Shown: piece by piece, positions 36,926 through 45,602 of the stretch | Numbering within the stretch: the first letter of the stretch is position 1 | How the letters are laid out: every line of letters begins with the position of its first letter | Assembly (NCBI GenBank): GCA_016710265.1 | Contig: JADJJL010000002.1 | Coordinates: 1 to 64,000 of the forward strand | Reading direction: 5' to 3' | DNA from: Saprospiraceae bacterium | Lineage (GTDB): Bacteria; Bacteroidota; Bacteroidia; Chitinophagales; Saprospiraceae | Length of the DNA stretch: 64,000 nt | Program-made: the position numbers and the translations under genes | The notes under the pieces: generated by a model | Told to the model about the DNA's origin: nothing | Seen by the model: only the letters and a program-made list of their open reading frames with translations | Databases searched by the model: none

Positions 36926-37147
36926 TTATTTTTTGCATGCACCGGGAGTATATTGCATTATTCCAGCACAGCCAGCTGCACAAGCATTACCGTAAGTTTT
37001 TCCATTGCAACCACATACAGGCTTGTATTCTTCAGTGCAAATACAATCAGATTTTATTTTTTCCATACAATCATGATGGATTTTAGAACAGCCAGTACTA
37101 AAAGCGGCCGCAATAAAGAAAAATGAGTAAATTAATAACAGACGCAT
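36926..37147 (-). CDS. Kazal-domain lipoprotein
   Basis: A 73-residue protein: a lipoprotein signal (LIYSFFFIAAAFSTGC, Cys about residue 20) followed by a single Kazal-type module with the Cys pattern CICTEEYKPVCGCNGKTYGNACAAGCAGI...GAC. Kazal modules bind and block serine proteases, with the reactive loop before the PVCG motif. A bacterial cell-surface copy could protect the envelope from its own secreted proteases or from those of neighbours. It is the first gene of the minus-strand group ending in galE. Confidence 0.87.
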   Translation of the reverse strand: MRLLLIYSFFFIAAAFSTGCSKIHHDCMEKIKSDCICTEEYKPVCGCNGKTYGNACAAGCAGIMQYTPGACKK

Positions 37148-37304
37148 TATCTTGGCTTTAGATCTAATTTAACGATTCAATTTCCCAATTGTTGTGGCAT
37201 TGTTAGTTCCTTTTACACCAACATGAAAATTTCTCCACCAAAATTAAAAAACGAAAACGGTACATTCAGTATATAATCTTTAATTTCGCAGCAAAATCAG
37301 CTTC

Positions 37305-40300
37305 ATGAAATTATTTTTTTACGCTTTCACTATCTTTTTTTCAATCCAGATCATCCATACATTAAATGCCCAGGATACCGTATGGGTGCAGACTTTAACC
37401 TGGGACAGTACAAGTCGTCATGGTGTTTGGGACTTTCCGGATCAACCTGGCCAATCCTATAGAAAGGTTCTAATGTATTATAACATGCGCTGTCACAATG
37501 CAGCGGTGGGCAATGGAAATGTGGGTTGTTACGAATGGGATTACAGTTGTAATACCTTTGTAACCGACAGCAGTAAAATAGATAGTAGTGCAGCTGTTCA
37601 AAACAATTATGACATCAGAGGATTTACGGGTCATACCTTCGAATATCGACTAAATCAAACTTACAGTTATTATCAATATCTACAAAAGAGGGTTTCTTTT
37701 AATTCTACAAACATCCAAGCGAAGGCAAAAATGGGTAATTCTGACAGCAATTTTGCTTTTGATGCCAAAGAAGGAGTTTACAGAGGACAATTTTTATTTG
37801 GACCCGCAGAACTTCTCGCTGCAGGTCTGAGAGCTGGTAATATTTCGGCCATCGAATGGCCGGTCAGCGCTGGTGGAGCTGATTTAACCCATTTTAGAAT
37901 TCGGATTAAAGCCATCAACCAAACTGAAATTAAGCCTACCGCACCACATGTGGACGGTTGGACAGAAGTCTATTATTTGGATACAAAATTTGACAAAGTA
38001 GAATCAAAAATATTAAACTTTTACAAAACTTTTAACTGGAATGGAACCAGTTCTTTGTTGATGGATGTTTCGTTCACCAAGCCAAATAAAGCCGCTGAAC
38101 CAGAGTTCGGTTGGCAAAAATTATCCAATAATTTGATGTCCATTGGTACCCATAAAGAGCAAAAAAGCATAGTTTGGGATGGTGTTGGCGCCAATTTGCA
38201 AGATGGAAAGTTGGCGGGAATTAGCGAAGAACTTAGCATTTCATTTTGGGCTTATGGAACCGCGCATTTCCAACCCAGCAATGGATCTATTTTAGAAGGG
38301 ATGGATGAAAATGGGCAGCGCTCGCTCAATATCCATCTACCATGGAGCAATGGATCTATTTATTTTGATTGTGGTTTTGAGGCAGGATCTTATGATCGTA
38401 TAGAAAAAGCAGCAAGCTTAAATGAATATGAAGCAAATTGGAATCATTGGACTTTCACAAAAAACTCCAAAACCGGAATTATGAACATCTATAAAAATGC
38501 ACGCTTGTGGATGTCGGGAACCGGTAAATTAAAAAACACCCAATTAAAATCCTTAAGAATTGGTGAAGGTTTGAGTTATGATGGACCCTATTATGGCAGG
38601 ATGAGAGATTTGAGTATTTGGAAAACAGAATTAGACAGTGTGACCATACAAGAATGGATGCATAAGTCGATTGATGTAAGCCATCCTAAACACAATGATT
38701 TGTTGTTTAATTTTGATATGCAAGAAAGCGCTGGAGATTATTTAAAAGATCTTGCGGTTCCAACACAGGATGCATTGCTTAGTTATCCTTTGATCAGGCA
38801 TAGTGAACGAGCGGATAAATTATTGACAGCATTTAATTCCTCAGAATATAGGCCGTCCGTTGCATTTATCATTTCAACATATTCAGGATTTAGAGTAGAT
38901 GATGAAGCTGTGTTGGATTCCATTTACAAAGGACCTTCACGCATCAGGGAATACAGGGTTGAAAACAATGAATTAATTTTAGATTCCACTTATTGGTTGT
39001 TTAAATCCGGAGACGAAGAAGTTTACAATGAGGCAGGCGAGATTCCTGATTTCATTTATTTAGATCCAGACGGAGCATTACCCATTAATTCGCTAAAATA
39101 TTTTAGAAAGTTTCCTTCTAAATATGAATTGCTATCACTGGTCACCCCTTATGGAAATGGTTTGGATTTAGGTAAGGCAGGCAAAACCTTTGTGTTTGAT
39201 GTTACAGATTTTACACCCATTCTAAAAGGAAAAAAATTAATGAGTGTTGAGTTTGGTGCTTGGCAGGAAGAGTTGGATATTAAATTTGCTTTTATCAAAG
39301 GAACCCCAGAACGTGAAGTACTGGACATATCCAATATATGGCCTTTTGACCGAGGATATTTTAATGAAATAAACAACAATACCAAATTTGAACCCAGGGA
39401 ATTGACATTGGCTCAAAATGCGAAATTCCATGAAGTAAGAATGACCGTGACCGGGCATGAACAAAATGGTGAATTTACACCAAAGAAACACTTTATTACT
39501 GCCGCTGGAAGTAGAAAATACCAGTTTGATGTATGGAAGGAATGTGGGTCAAATCCGATTTATCCACAAGGAGGAACCTGGATTTTTGACAGGGCTGGAT
39601 GGTGTCCAGGAGCTGCTTCTGATTTACATCGAATGAATATAACGGATCAGGTTGGGCTTAATAAAAAAGTCCTATTGGATTATGGGATTGAACTACCTGT
39701 TTTAAGCCAAGCCAATTATTTGGTCTCTTCCCAAATTGTAAGTTATGGTCCATATGCATATAAATCTGATGTTGCGCTTGAAGAAATTATGAGACCTTCA
39801 TCCGGTCGAGTAGAATTTGATCGCTTAAATCCATCTTGTAGTGAGCCCATCATCCAAATCAGAAATTCAGGCTCCGACGTTCTTCAATCTTGCGTGATAC
39901 AATATGGTAAAAAAGGTCAGGCATTGCATACTTATACCTGGAATGGAAGCTTAAATCCATCCAGTACCCTACAAATTAATTTACCAATTCCTTTTGATGG
40001 GTATTTGGGCAATGATACGAGTGGCGTTTTTGATGTTAGTTTATCCTCACCGAATGGACAAAATGATGAAAATATTTCCAACAACCTAATGTCTACTACC
40101 TTCAAGTTGGTGGATAAATATGGTTCGAATTTGCATTTTGAATTTAAATCAAACACGGTTCCTGTAGACAACTCCTATCGTATTGTAAATTCCAGTGGTG
40201 TAACCGTCATAGAAAGAAACAGCATGACAGCCAATACCACCTATCGTGAAGAGTTAAACTTACCATCGGGCTGTTATTCCATTTTTGTAAACGATAGAAG

Positions 40301-40727
40301 TCACGATGGGCTTTATTTTTGGTTTTACAGCAACCTGGGTTCAGGATTTGCAAGATTGTCCAGAAAGGTCAACACCAGTTATGCTCCACTTAAAACATTT
40401 AATCCTGATTTTGGAGCTGGATTTCAGTATGACTTTCAAATCGAATCTCAAGTTGCGACCAAAGACGAATGGGTGCCCAGGCTTATTAGTATTGCACCAA
40501 ACCCTGCACATGATCAACTTGAGATTAGTATAGTTGGGACCGGTTCTGGTGAAATGACTTTAGAACTCATCAATGCATCCGGTGTGACGGTAAAAAAAGA
40601 AATTCTGGAAGATCGTGAAAATGGGCAAAGCCAACAATGGAATATTTCTGAACTGCCGAAGGGGATTTATTTGCTTCGGATTGGCAAAAAAGGATCTTTT
40701 GTTACAAGGAAAGTATTCATTCAATAA
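37305..40727 (+). CDS. PNGase F-like secreted protein with LamG insertion and T9SS type A sorting domain
   Basis: A 1140-residue precursor with signal peptide (ending LNAQ near residue 23). Residues ~25-110 match the start of the peptide-N-glycosidase F N-domain (RHGVWDFPDQPGQSYRKVLM, CYEWDYSCNTFV, with the catalytic-type Asp). Around 300-470 lies a LamG/concanavalin-like domain (ISFWAYGTAHF, RLWMSGTGKLKN, GRMRDLSIWKTELD). PNGase F-type strands resume at ~615-700 (FVFDVTDFTPILKGKKLMSVEFG, FIKGTPEREV), followed by the C-domain (RMTVTGHEQNG, FDVWKECGSNPIYPQGGTW, RAGWCPGAASD). Residues ~1065-1140 form the sorting domain (SIAPNPAHDQLEI). It is probably an extracellular glycoprotein deglycosylase or a relative. 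Confidence 0.87.
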   Translation: MKLFFYAFTIFFSIQIIHTLNAQDTVWVQTLTWDSTSRHGVWDFPDQPGQSYRKVLMYYNMRCHNAAVGNGNVGCYEWDYSCNTFVTDSSKIDSSAAVQNNYDIRGFTGHTFEYRLNQTYSYYQYLQKRVSFNSTNIQAKAKMGNSDSNFAFDAKEGVYRGQFLFGPAELLAAGLRAGNISAIEWPVSAGGADLTHFRIRIKAINQTEIKPTAPHVDGWTEVYYLDTKFDKVESKILNFYKTFNWNGTSSLLMDVSFTKPNKAAEPEFGWQKLSNNLMSIGTHKEQKSIVWDGVGANLQDGKLAGISEELSISFWAYGTAHFQPSNGSILEGMDENGQRSLNIHLPWSNGSIYFDCGFEAGSYDRIEKAASLNEYEANWNHWTFTKNSKTGIMNIYKNARLWMSGTGKLKNTQLKSLRIGEGLSYDGPYYGRMRDLSIWKTELDSVTIQEWMHKSIDVSHPKHNDLLFNFDMQESAGDYLKDLAVPTQDALLSYPLIRHSERADKLLTAFNSSEYRPSVAFIISTYSGFRVDDEAVLDSIYKGPSRIREYRVENNELILDSTYWLFKSGDEEVYNEAGEIPDFIYLDPDGALPINSLKYFRKFPSKYELLSLVTPYGNGLDLGKAGKTFVFDVTDFTPILKGKKLMSVEFGAWQEELDIKFAFIKGTPEREVLDISNIWPFDRGYFNEINNNTKFEPRELTLAQNAKFHEVRMTVTGHEQNGEFTPKKHFITAAGSRKYQFDVWKECGSNPIYPQGGTWIFDRAGWCPGAASDLHRMNITDQVGLNKKVLLDYGIELPVLSQANYLVSSQIVSYGPYAYKSDVALEEIMRPSSGRVEFDRLNPSCSEPIIQIRNSGSDVLQSCVIQYGKKGQALHTYTWNGSLNPSSTLQINLPIPFDGYLGNDTSGVFDVSLSSPNGQNDENISNNLMSTTFKLVDKYGSNLHFEFKSNTVPVDNSYRIVNSSGVTVIERNSMTANTTYREELNLPSGCYSIFVNDRSHDGLYFWFYSNLGSGFARLSRKVNTSYAPLKTFNPDFGAGFQYDFQIESQVATKDEWVPRLISIAPNPAHDQLEISIVGTGSGEMTLELINASGVTVKKEILEDRENGQSQQWNISELPKGIYLLRIGKKGSFVTRKVFIQ

Positions 40728-40733
40728 AGCGAA

Positions 40734-41453
40734 TTACAGGTTTTCGCTATCACCAATATAGTCCAAAACTTCTTTGCGATGTTTCTGGCTGATAGGAATA
40801 TTGTATTTGGAGATACTTAATTCTTCAGAGCTTACTGAATCAACTTTTTTTAGATTGACAATATAGGATCTATGGACTCGGCGAAAATAAGTTGGCAATT
40901 TATCTTCAATTTCTTTTGATGTCATTAAACTAAGGGTAGATTTCTCTTTGGTCACAAATGAAATATAATTTCCCTCTGATTTTAAAAACAACAAATCTTC
41001 AAAATTTACTTTTACTTTTTTAGTTCCGTCTTTTATAAATATGAATTCAGGATTCGTGATTATTGTTTCACTTGTGGTTGATGCACTTAATGATTCATTA
41101 AAAGTGCGGCTCACTGCTTTGTAAAATCTTTCATAGGACAAGGGCTTTACCAAGAAATCCAGGACGTCATCATAATCATACGATTTGACCGCAAATTCCG
41201 ATTCAGACGTGACCATAATTACCGGCACTTTATTGCGCTTTAATTCCAATAAATACTCACCCTTCATGTCAGGTAAATTATAGTCTAAAAAGATTAAATT
41301 AATTTCCTGTGAAGATAATACTTGCAGTCCATCTCTACCTGTCCCAGCAGAAATACAATAAAGTACCTGTGGTATTTTGGTACAAAAATGTTTGATTAAA
41401 TCACAAATTAATGGATCATCATCGATCACCAAACATCTTAATTGACTATTCAT
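40734..41453 (-). CDS. LytTR-family response regulator
   Basis: A 239-residue two-component regulator. The receiver domain (~1-120) carries the acidic pocket Asp11-Asp13, the phospho-acceptor Asp57 (LIFLDYNLPDMKG) and the LVKPL lysine. The C-terminal LytTR DNA-binding domain (~135-235) is typical: FEDLLFLKSEGNYISFVTKE, LPTYFRRVHRSYIVNLKKVDSVS and ISKYNIPISQKHRKEVLDYI. No histidine kinase gene is beside it; the kinase may be elsewhere. It is convergent with the PNGase F-like gene, six bases apart. Confidence 0.94.
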   Translation of the reverse strand: MNSQLRCLVIDDDPLICDLIKHFCTKIPQVLYCISAGTGRDGLQVLSSQEINLIFLDYNLPDMKGEYLLELKRNKVPVIMVTSESEFAVKSYDYDDVLDFLVKPLSYERFYKAVSRTFNESLSASTTSETIITNPEFIFIKDGTKKVKVNFEDLLFLKSEGNYISFVTKEKSTLSLMTSKEIEDKLPTYFRRVHRSYIVNLKKVDSVSSEELSISKYNIPISQKHRKEVLDYIGDSENL

Positions 41454-41800
41454 TTACTTAATTAAAGGATCATACACTAAAATCGAAATTGATAGAATTA
41501 TAGCATGGCAAATTACTTTCAAATATTATGATAAAGTTGCATTTGAATGCGTATAAAATCAAGCAAAATTATAATAAATTAAGTTTCAATGGATATTTTA
41601 TTAAATGAAGAAGTACATTTTATATAAGAAAATGACAATATTATTTTTATTGTCAGCTCTTAAAATCAATCCAATTGAATCATTCACATATTAAAATGCC
41701 CATTTCATCCATCATAAGACTAAATTCATAAAGCGAAAAAAAATCTGGATTAGTAAAAAGTTAATTTTGCGCTCATAACGTATAGGCTCAATTATTCAAC
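41454..41800. other. Intergenic region between LytTR regulator and haloperoxidase
   Basis: 347 bases of very AT-rich DNA between two divergent genes. No ORF, tRNA or strong hairpin is visible. It carries the TAATTTTG box for the plus-strand gene and should also hold the promoter of the LytTR gene, for which I find no exact TAnnTTTG match. Confidence 0.6.
41762..41769 (+). promoter_or_regulatory. TAnnTTTG promoter box of the first haloperoxidase gene
   Basis: TAATTTTG matches the Bacteroidota -7 consensus, 31 bases before the ATG at 41801. No clear TTTG at the -33 position is seen. Confidence 0.4.
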
Positions 41801-43276
41801 ATGAAAAAACAAATCGGTATATTTCTTTACCTGCTGCTTTTTAGCACCCTACTTTCCGCACAAAATAAAAACCCCAATTATAAACCCAGCGCCGCGTATG
41901 ATTGGTTAAAATTGGCTCTGGAAGTCACCGCGAATGATGTAGATCGCGTAGGAGCAAGACCCACCATTCAATCCAGACAATTGGGTATTACTGTAAATGC
42001 CATGTATGATGCATGGGCTGTTTATGATGACAAGGCTGTGGGTTCAAGATTGGGATCTTTGGTAAGAAGGCCCAAGGCTGAGAGGACAAGTAAAAACAAG
42101 GAAATCGCCATTGCCTATGCCATGTATAGGACCATGTTGGATCAATATCCAGCAGACAAAGAATTTCTAACCAAAGAGTTCAAAAAACGTGGATACAATC
42201 CCGACAATCAAAGTCTAGAACTTACCACTCCTGCTGGTGTGGGCAACAAGGTCGCAAAGTCACTGATAGAATACAGAAAAAACGATGGTTCCAATCAAAC
42301 CGGTACTGAAATTGGATCCAATGGAATTCCCTACTCTGATTACACCTACTATCAACCGGTACAATCCTATAAAAAAGTAATAGACCCAGACAAATGGCAT
42401 CCCCTACCATTTGTGCATCCCAATACAAAGGATACATTTTTAGTCAATTTTCTCACTCCGCACTGGTACAGAGTAAAACCATTTGGCTTAAAATCTTCCG
42501 CTCAATTCAGAGCTCCGGAATATCCTAAATTTGGTTCTAAGCAATTGGAAAAAGAAGTTCAGGAAGTCATTGATTTTAATGCCAATCTTACGCCAGAGAG
42601 AAAAGCCATCATTGAATTTATGAGAGATGGTCCAAGATCTACCGGCCAAGCTGGCCACTGGTTGCAGTTTGCGCAATTGGTTTCTATCAGAGATCAAAAT
42701 GATCTGGATACAGATGTCAAAATGTTTTTTGCGGTCGCCATTACTGCCATGGATGCATTTATTGCATGTTGGGAAACCAAGAGATTTTATGATAGTTCCA
42801 GACCTTGGACTTTGATCAGATGTTACAATAAAGGTAAAACCATCAAAGGATGGGGAGGACCAGACAAAGGAACCGTGGATATTCCATGTGAATCATGGCA
42901 TCCATATTCACCAAGCAATTTTGTATCTCCTCCATTTCCAGCGTATGTTTCTGGTCATAGTACCGTCAGTGGAGCATGTGCAAAAGTTTTAGAATTGTTT
43001 ACAGGTAGTGACAAATTTGGCGAAGAAGAAATCAGAAAACCTGGAATAATTACTGAAACCCCTGGTGATCCAATTTCACTTCCGCTTCCTACATTTACAG
43101 CTACCGCAGACATGGCTGGTATTTCGAGAGTCATGGGCGGATATCACATTCAGGCAGACAATATTGAAGGATTAAAAATGGGAAGAAATATTGCCAATTA
43201 TCTTTGGGAAGATGTATTTACCAAATATTTTGACGGAAGTATTGAAAAGAAAAACAAAACTGTAAAATCAAAATAA
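41801..43276 (+). CDS. Vanadium-dependent haloperoxidase / PAP2-family protein (first of three)
   Basis: A 491-residue secreted protein with signal peptide (QIGIFLYLLLFSTLLSAQ). The PAP2/vanadate-binding arms are in order: TKRFYDSSRPWTLIR (Lys/Arg of arm 1), PPFPAYVSGHSTVSG (Ser-Gly-His of arm 2) and SRVMGGYHIQADN (Arg and His of arm 3). The protein belongs to the long bacterial haloperoxidase branch (DWLKLALEVTANDVDRVGARPTIQSRQ near the start). These enzymes oxidise halides with peroxide when loaded with vanadate; relatives act as acid phosphatases, and sequence alone does not decide. It is monocistronic, with a hairpin terminator after it, and differs in sequence from the other two in this region. 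Confidence 0.88.
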   Translation: MKKQIGIFLYLLLFSTLLSAQNKNPNYKPSAAYDWLKLALEVTANDVDRVGARPTIQSRQLGITVNAMYDAWAVYDDKAVGSRLGSLVRRPKAERTSKNKEIAIAYAMYRTMLDQYPADKEFLTKEFKKRGYNPDNQSLELTTPAGVGNKVAKSLIEYRKNDGSNQTGTEIGSNGIPYSDYTYYQPVQSYKKVIDPDKWHPLPFVHPNTKDTFLVNFLTPHWYRVKPFGLKSSAQFRAPEYPKFGSKQLEKEVQEVIDFNANLTPERKAIIEFMRDGPRSTGQAGHWLQFAQLVSIRDQNDLDTDVKMFFAVAITAMDAFIACWETKRFYDSSRPWTLIRCYNKGKTIKGWGGPDKGTVDIPCESWHPYSPSNFVSPPFPAYVSGHSTVSGACAKVLELFTGSDKFGEEEIRKPGIITETPGDPISLPLPTFTATADMAGISRVMGGYHIQADNIEGLKMGRNIANYLWEDVFTKYFDGSIEKKNKTVKSK

Positions 43277-43327
43277 AAAAAATAAGTTTAGTATTGGGTT
43301 TCTAATAATTTGATAATGATTTAAGAT

Positions 43328-43357
43328 AAAGCCTTTGTTGTGGAAACAGAGGCTTTT
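43328..43357 (+). terminator. Terminator after the first haloperoxidase gene
   Basis: AAAGCCTTTGTT pairs with AACAGAGGCTTT (one G-T pair) around a five-base loop and is followed by a short T-rich stretch, about 50 bases after the stop. Confidence 0.7.
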
Positions 43358-43601
43358 CTTTTGGAAAGGTATGTTGGCGAACTTATTTCTCAAGCTTTAG
43401 TTATAAAACTTGAAAAGTTTGTTTTTTTTTTTTTTTTTTTTTTTTTGGGGGGGGAAAAAACGAAAAAAACAAAGCCTTGGTAGGTGCGGCGCTCTAAGTG
43501 GGCCGCCAGCAGCGGGGGCAAGCTGAAAGCGGAATTGAACGATCTGCAAGTTTTGAACGACAGTTCAAAAAGTGAGGGAGTCGCACACCGAACAGGCTTG
43601 C

Positions 43602-43830
43602 GGGAAGCTGAAAGCGGACTGCCAATACTAAATCATTTTATAAGTGACTTGCTAAGTCAAAGGGGCAGGGGGGTTAACAACACTTGAAAAGAATTCTATT
43701 TATTTTATTCTTACCTTTTGACCGCAAAAGAAAGTAAGCAAAAAACTTCAAAAAGGCGTGGCGTGCGGGTCCGAGGGGTCGCCCCTTGGCTGGTTTTTGT
43801 GACAACCCAAAATATTTAATTAATTAATGA
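43602..43830. repeat. Dispersed intergenic repeat, copy 1
   Basis: The order of blocks is GGGAAGCTGAAAGCGGA, then ACTAAATCATTTTATAAGTGA, TTTTGACCGCAAAAGAAAG with TAAGCAAAA after it, a hairpin AGGGG-tcg-CCCCT (43774-43786), and TTTTTGTGACAACCCAAAAT. The same blocks occur in the same order at 59568-59892. A partial extra copy of AAGCTGAAAGCGGA lies at 43520-43533. No ORF is found inside. Confidence 0.75.
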
Positions 43831-43973
43831 TTTTAAAGTTTGAGCTGCAAAGCCCTAGGCCGGCTCTTAAATCTCTTATTGGGGTCGTTTGGCGTGGATT
43901 TTGACGCTCCTTTACTAAAACGAAGGTACTTAAAATCGATACCTTAAAACCTATTATCCGAGTGATAAAATAA

Positions 43974-44047
43974 GGGGGGGTCCGGGGGGGGGCGGGGGGG
44001 GGGGGGCGGGGGGGGCGGGGGCGGCGCGGCGCCGCCCCGCGGGGCGA
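43974..44047. other. Extreme G-rich tract, possible assembly artefact
   Basis: About 75 bases made almost only of G and C, with G runs of up to 13, ending in a GC-palindromic segment (GGCGCGGCGCCGCC). Nothing else in this AT-rich window resembles it. It could be a consensus error, an adaptor/low-quality join or a G-quadruplex-forming tract. Confidence 0.7.
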
Positions 44048-44189
44048 GGGAAAGAGGTTCGGAGACTTCGAACATCGGCTGTGGGTTGTGTGGCAAATTT
44101 AATGCTTATAAAACGGAATTAAACAGAATCGGTTATGATGATTCAGCTAAAATAAAAATCGAGCAGAAATTTTTAAGCCAAGTAAATGA

Positions 44190-45575
44190 TCAAAAAATAT
44201 TTTGATTTTTAACAGCGGCGCTGGTTTCCAATTTATCTGAAGTAGATTTTATTGGGCGTCCAATTTTTTCCATAAATAAATGGCCAGCTTTGTATCCTAA
44301 ATCAAGACCAGCATCACAATCCATTCTAAAATGAACTCCTGCAAGGACTCTAGACCAAGCATTTTCTATGGACATTTCCTTAAAAGATGAAAATGTTCTT
44401 GGTGTTCCATCAAATTCCATTCTATTTTTATGGGTATTGTCTGTTAGCTCAAATTGTTCTCCAAAATAAGAGGACAAAACCACGTCTGCAACAGCACCAA
44501 AAGCAGAATGTCCAGATGGATAAGTTGGAAAAGCAGGAGTTGGAATATGTGGAAACCAATCTCTGGATACATTATTCTGTATAAATGTTTCAGGTCGCAT
44601 TAAATGGTAGGTATACTTTCCATTCCAAACCAAAATTGAAATATCAGACATGGCCAATCCTAAAGTTAAATTGACTTCAAGTCGCTTTTGAAAATTTAAA
44701 TTTACTTTATTTGCAGCTTGTGTGGCTATGGAAAACCATCTACCAGGAGGTGACATGGTTAATCCAGGTATATCATCACTCCAAAATTCTGCAATCCATT
44801 TATCTTCTCTGGCCAAATTATTTTTTACCAACATTACTTCATAAGCTTGCTGATATAATTTGGAAAAATCGGTCTCACAAGATTCCGGTGGAGCCAATAC
44901 TTTCACTTCATTGGTATCTACAATCAAAGTGCGTGCATTTTTCCATTTTGGCAATAGAGCCGGCATGGGACGATTACCTGTTTTTTGCCAACAAACAGAA
45001 CATTCTGGTGGAATGTAAGTTTCATCATAATTGTATAAAAAAGCATCATGTCCTGATTTATCTGAAACTGAAAATTTCCATACAAGGTCCGCACATTTGA
45101 TTCCATGTCCAATGGATTTCATTTTAACTTCCAGATCTACCGACTTACTTAATTTTTTACGGAATTTAGATTCAAGTTCTTTAATTTTAATGAACTGTTC
45201 AGGTGGTGCCGTAATAAAAAACAATTCGGCCAAACGGGCATAACTACTATTTACGGAAAGGGCCGCATCCATACCGATTTGGTCCAAAGAAACATGATGC
45301 TTCATAGATTGCATAAAGCAGTTCAAGTCTTCAAAATCTTCATCCTTAATTGAAGCAAGATAAGCACCCAAGCCAATATAACCATGCATTCTTGCCGCTA
45401 CTGGAGGTCTATACCCACCGGTGGTTCTTTCCAATTCTAAAATTAAAGAAGACCATTCTTCCAGCATTTCAGTGCGGGAATCATTGGGATTTACAAAAAA
45501 GTATTCTAAAAATGGAAATGAGGACAAGATGCCTATAATTACAAAATTCCAAATATTTAAATACCTTCTCATCAA
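44190..45575 (-). CDS. Vanadium-dependent haloperoxidase / PAP2-family protein (second of three)
   Basis: A 461-residue protein with an N-terminal hydrophobic segment (IWNFVIIGILSSFPFLEYFF) that acts as signal or anchor. Arms of the vanadate/phosphate pocket: KYTYHLMRPETFI, PAFPTYPSGHSAFGAVADV and NAWSRVLAGVHFRMDCDAG. It shares with the haloperoxidase gene at 47885 the N-terminal pattern GGYRPPVAARMHGYIGLGAY / AGYRPGPAPTSLGYMGFAVY and a C-terminal RMEFDGTPRTFSSFKEMS segment, so the two are paralogues. It lies 27 bases after the histidine kinase gene and is probably in one operon with the two-component pair. Confidence 0.87.
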   Translation of the reverse strand: MMRRYLNIWNFVIIGILSSFPFLEYFFVNPNDSRTEMLEEWSSLILELERTTGGYRPPVAARMHGYIGLGAYLASIKDEDFEDLNCFMQSMKHHVSLDQIGMDAALSVNSSYARLAELFFITAPPEQFIKIKELESKFRKKLSKSVDLEVKMKSIGHGIKCADLVWKFSVSDKSGHDAFLYNYDETYIPPECSVCWQKTGNRPMPALLPKWKNARTLIVDTNEVKVLAPPESCETDFSKLYQQAYEVMLVKNNLAREDKWIAEFWSDDIPGLTMSPPGRWFSIATQAANKVNLNFQKRLEVNLTLGLAMSDISILVWNGKYTYHLMRPETFIQNNVSRDWFPHIPTPAFPTYPSGHSAFGAVADVVLSSYFGEQFELTDNTHKNRMEFDGTPRTFSSFKEMSIENAWSRVLAGVHFRMDCDAGLDLGYKAGHLFMEKIGRPIKSTSDKLETSAAVKNQNIF

Positions 45576-45602
45576 CTAATTAGACCGTAGTTACCCATTC
45601 AA

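Larger units (their letters stand above)
43277..44189. other. Large non-coding region with homopolymer and G-rich island
   Basis: About 0.9 kb without a credible gene. It contains the terminator of the haloperoxidase gene, a run of 25 T followed by 8 G and 6 A (43422-43460), a perfect inverted repeat TTTTGAAC/GTTCAAAA (43551-43570), a dispersed repeat copy (43602-43830) and a nearly pure G/C tract with long G runs (43974-44047). Base composition here is unlike the AT-rich rest of the window. A 67-codon frame at 43484-43687 has no recognisable protein features. Confidence 0.7.

Noticed and set aside
43484..43687. 67-codon ORF in the repeat-bearing region
   Set aside because: Overlaps the dispersed repeat and duplicated segments; its composition is unlike a protein from this genome.
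45031..45243. Plus-strand ORFs opposite the second haloperoxidase gene
   Set aside because: Frame shadows of a gene with clear family motifs on the minus strand.
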